From positions 1 to 13,325 of the forward strand of contig JAIRKS010000016.1 of assembly GCA_031259905.1 (NCBI GenBank): a DNA stretch of 13,325 nt, written 5' to 3'. The stretch comes from Odoribacteraceae bacterium (lineage in GTDB: Bacteria > Bacteroidota > Bacteroidia > Bacteroidales > Marinifilaceae). This document shows positions 12,999 to 13,325 of the stretch, piece by piece; the first letter of the stretch is position 1, and every line of letters begins with the position of its first letter. The position numbers and the translations under genes were made by a program. The notes below the pieces were generated by a model, which was not told the origin of the DNA, ran no database searches, and worked only from the letters and a program-made list of their open reading frames with translations.

Positions 12999-13314
12999 CC
13001 AGGCAGGGGGGAAGTGGTTCCCCCCTGCACCCCCTCCAGCCCATTAGCATGGGCGGGCAAAAAACTGGCCGGACATGACGGGATGACGTGATGAACGGAA
13101 ATCAAGCTTCCGGTAGAGGGGCAACAAGCGAGGGAGGATACTTGCAGGAAACTGCAAATATACTCCCTCGCTTGTTGCCCCTCTACCGGAAGCTACATCG
13201 CCCGTACTTCAAGTTTTCCCCGTCACGCCCGGCCAGCTTAATGCCTGCCCGTGCTACGGGCTGGAGGGGGTGCAGGGGGAAAACATTTTCCCCCTGCCTG
13301 GTCAGGGTGCGGGG
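12985..13314. repeat. 330-bp imperfect palindrome with inverted two-hairpin modules
   Basis: The whole non-coding tail of the window is one inverted repeat centred exactly at 13149.5. The outer edge is ccccgc (12985-12990) with gcgggg (13309-13314). Next come inverted copies of a module: left 12997-13054, right 13247-13303. Each module holds a hairpin starting GCAGGGGG, an identical 10-nt spacer (accccctcca, in module sense) and a second hairpin starting GCCC. The middle parts (about 13062-13104 and 13195-13238) pair only in places, best at ctggccgg.c.tgacggg. The core is a long perfect stem listed separately. No open reading frame in it looks coding and no transposase is visible. The element begins within the last galE codons. 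Confidence 0.9.
13105..13194. repeat. 32-bp perfect stem with GAAA loop (palindrome core)
   Basis: Bases 13105-13136 are the perfect reverse complement of 13163-13194 (32 bp). The stem continues inward past single mismatches through ATA/TAT and TTGCAG/CTGCAA and closes on the tetraloop GAAA (13148-13151). As RNA this would be a 90-nt rod with a GNRA loop; as DNA it could extrude a cruciform. Confidence 0.92.
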
Positions 13315-13325
13315 ATGAAAAAACC

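Noticed and set aside
13088..13318. Short open frames within the palindrome
   Set aside because: They run through inverted-repeat sequence, lack start signals and match no family.
12999..13325. Retron or diversity-generating element, or insertion-sequence ends
   Set aside because: The long hairpin recalls such elements, but no reverse transcriptase, transposase or target-site duplication is visible in the window.

Overview
The window looks like a stretch of chromosome from a high-GC member of the Bacteroidota, probably Bacteroidales. Genus cannot be fixed from the sequence. The evidence is: promoter octamers of the Bacteroidota type (TAnnTTYG) in front of nearly every gene; few Shine-Dalgarno sequences and an A/T-rich leader before galE; lipoproteins including a CotH-family protein; an HU/CCDC81-type membrane protein; and a very large NtrY-like sensor kinase. 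Most genes here are housekeeping. The unusual material lies between them.

Layout, left to right. Positions 1-303 hold two abutting tandem arrays of unrelated sequence that share an exact 21-bp period. A low-GC lipoprotein gene (489-1166) follows and ends in a strong hairpin terminator (1218-1261). A MIG-like DNA mismatch glycosylase gene (1363-2046, +) converges on kbl (2043-3230, -), their stop codons overlapping. Upstream of kbl on the same strand is a CotH-family lipoprotein gene (3285-4898, -). Its upstream region carries a third 21-bp array (4959-5084). A CAU-anticodon tRNA gene (5225-5298, -), probably tRNA-Ile2, is divergent from rlmH (5412-5885, +). rlmH is followed after 9 bp by the 1174-residue sensor kinase (5895-9419, +). 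The kinase gene converges on a GT9 glycosyltransferase gene (9429-10436, -), which diverges from pssA (10525-11265, +). pssA overlaps the tail of the HU/CCDC81-type gene (11216-11857, -), which in turn diverges from galE (11973-12998, +). The window ends in a 330-bp imperfect palindrome (12985-13314) that starts inside the last codons of galE.

How the genes relate. They do not form one pathway. Several serve the envelope: the GT9 enzyme and GalE (glycan assembly, sugar nucleotides), PssA (phosphatidylserine for phosphatidylethanolamine), the CotH and small lipoproteins, and the sensor kinase. RlmH and the tRNA serve translation. Kbl serves threonine/glycine metabolism and the glycosylase serves DNA repair.

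The best candidates for something undescribed are: (1) the terminal 330-bp palindrome, whose two arms carry a two-hairpin module with compensatory base changes and whose core is a 32-bp perfect stem ending in a GAAA loop; (2) three unrelated repeat arrays in two places, all with exactly 21-bp units; and (3) a promoter -7 element that reads TAnnTTCG more often than the textbook TAnnTTTG.
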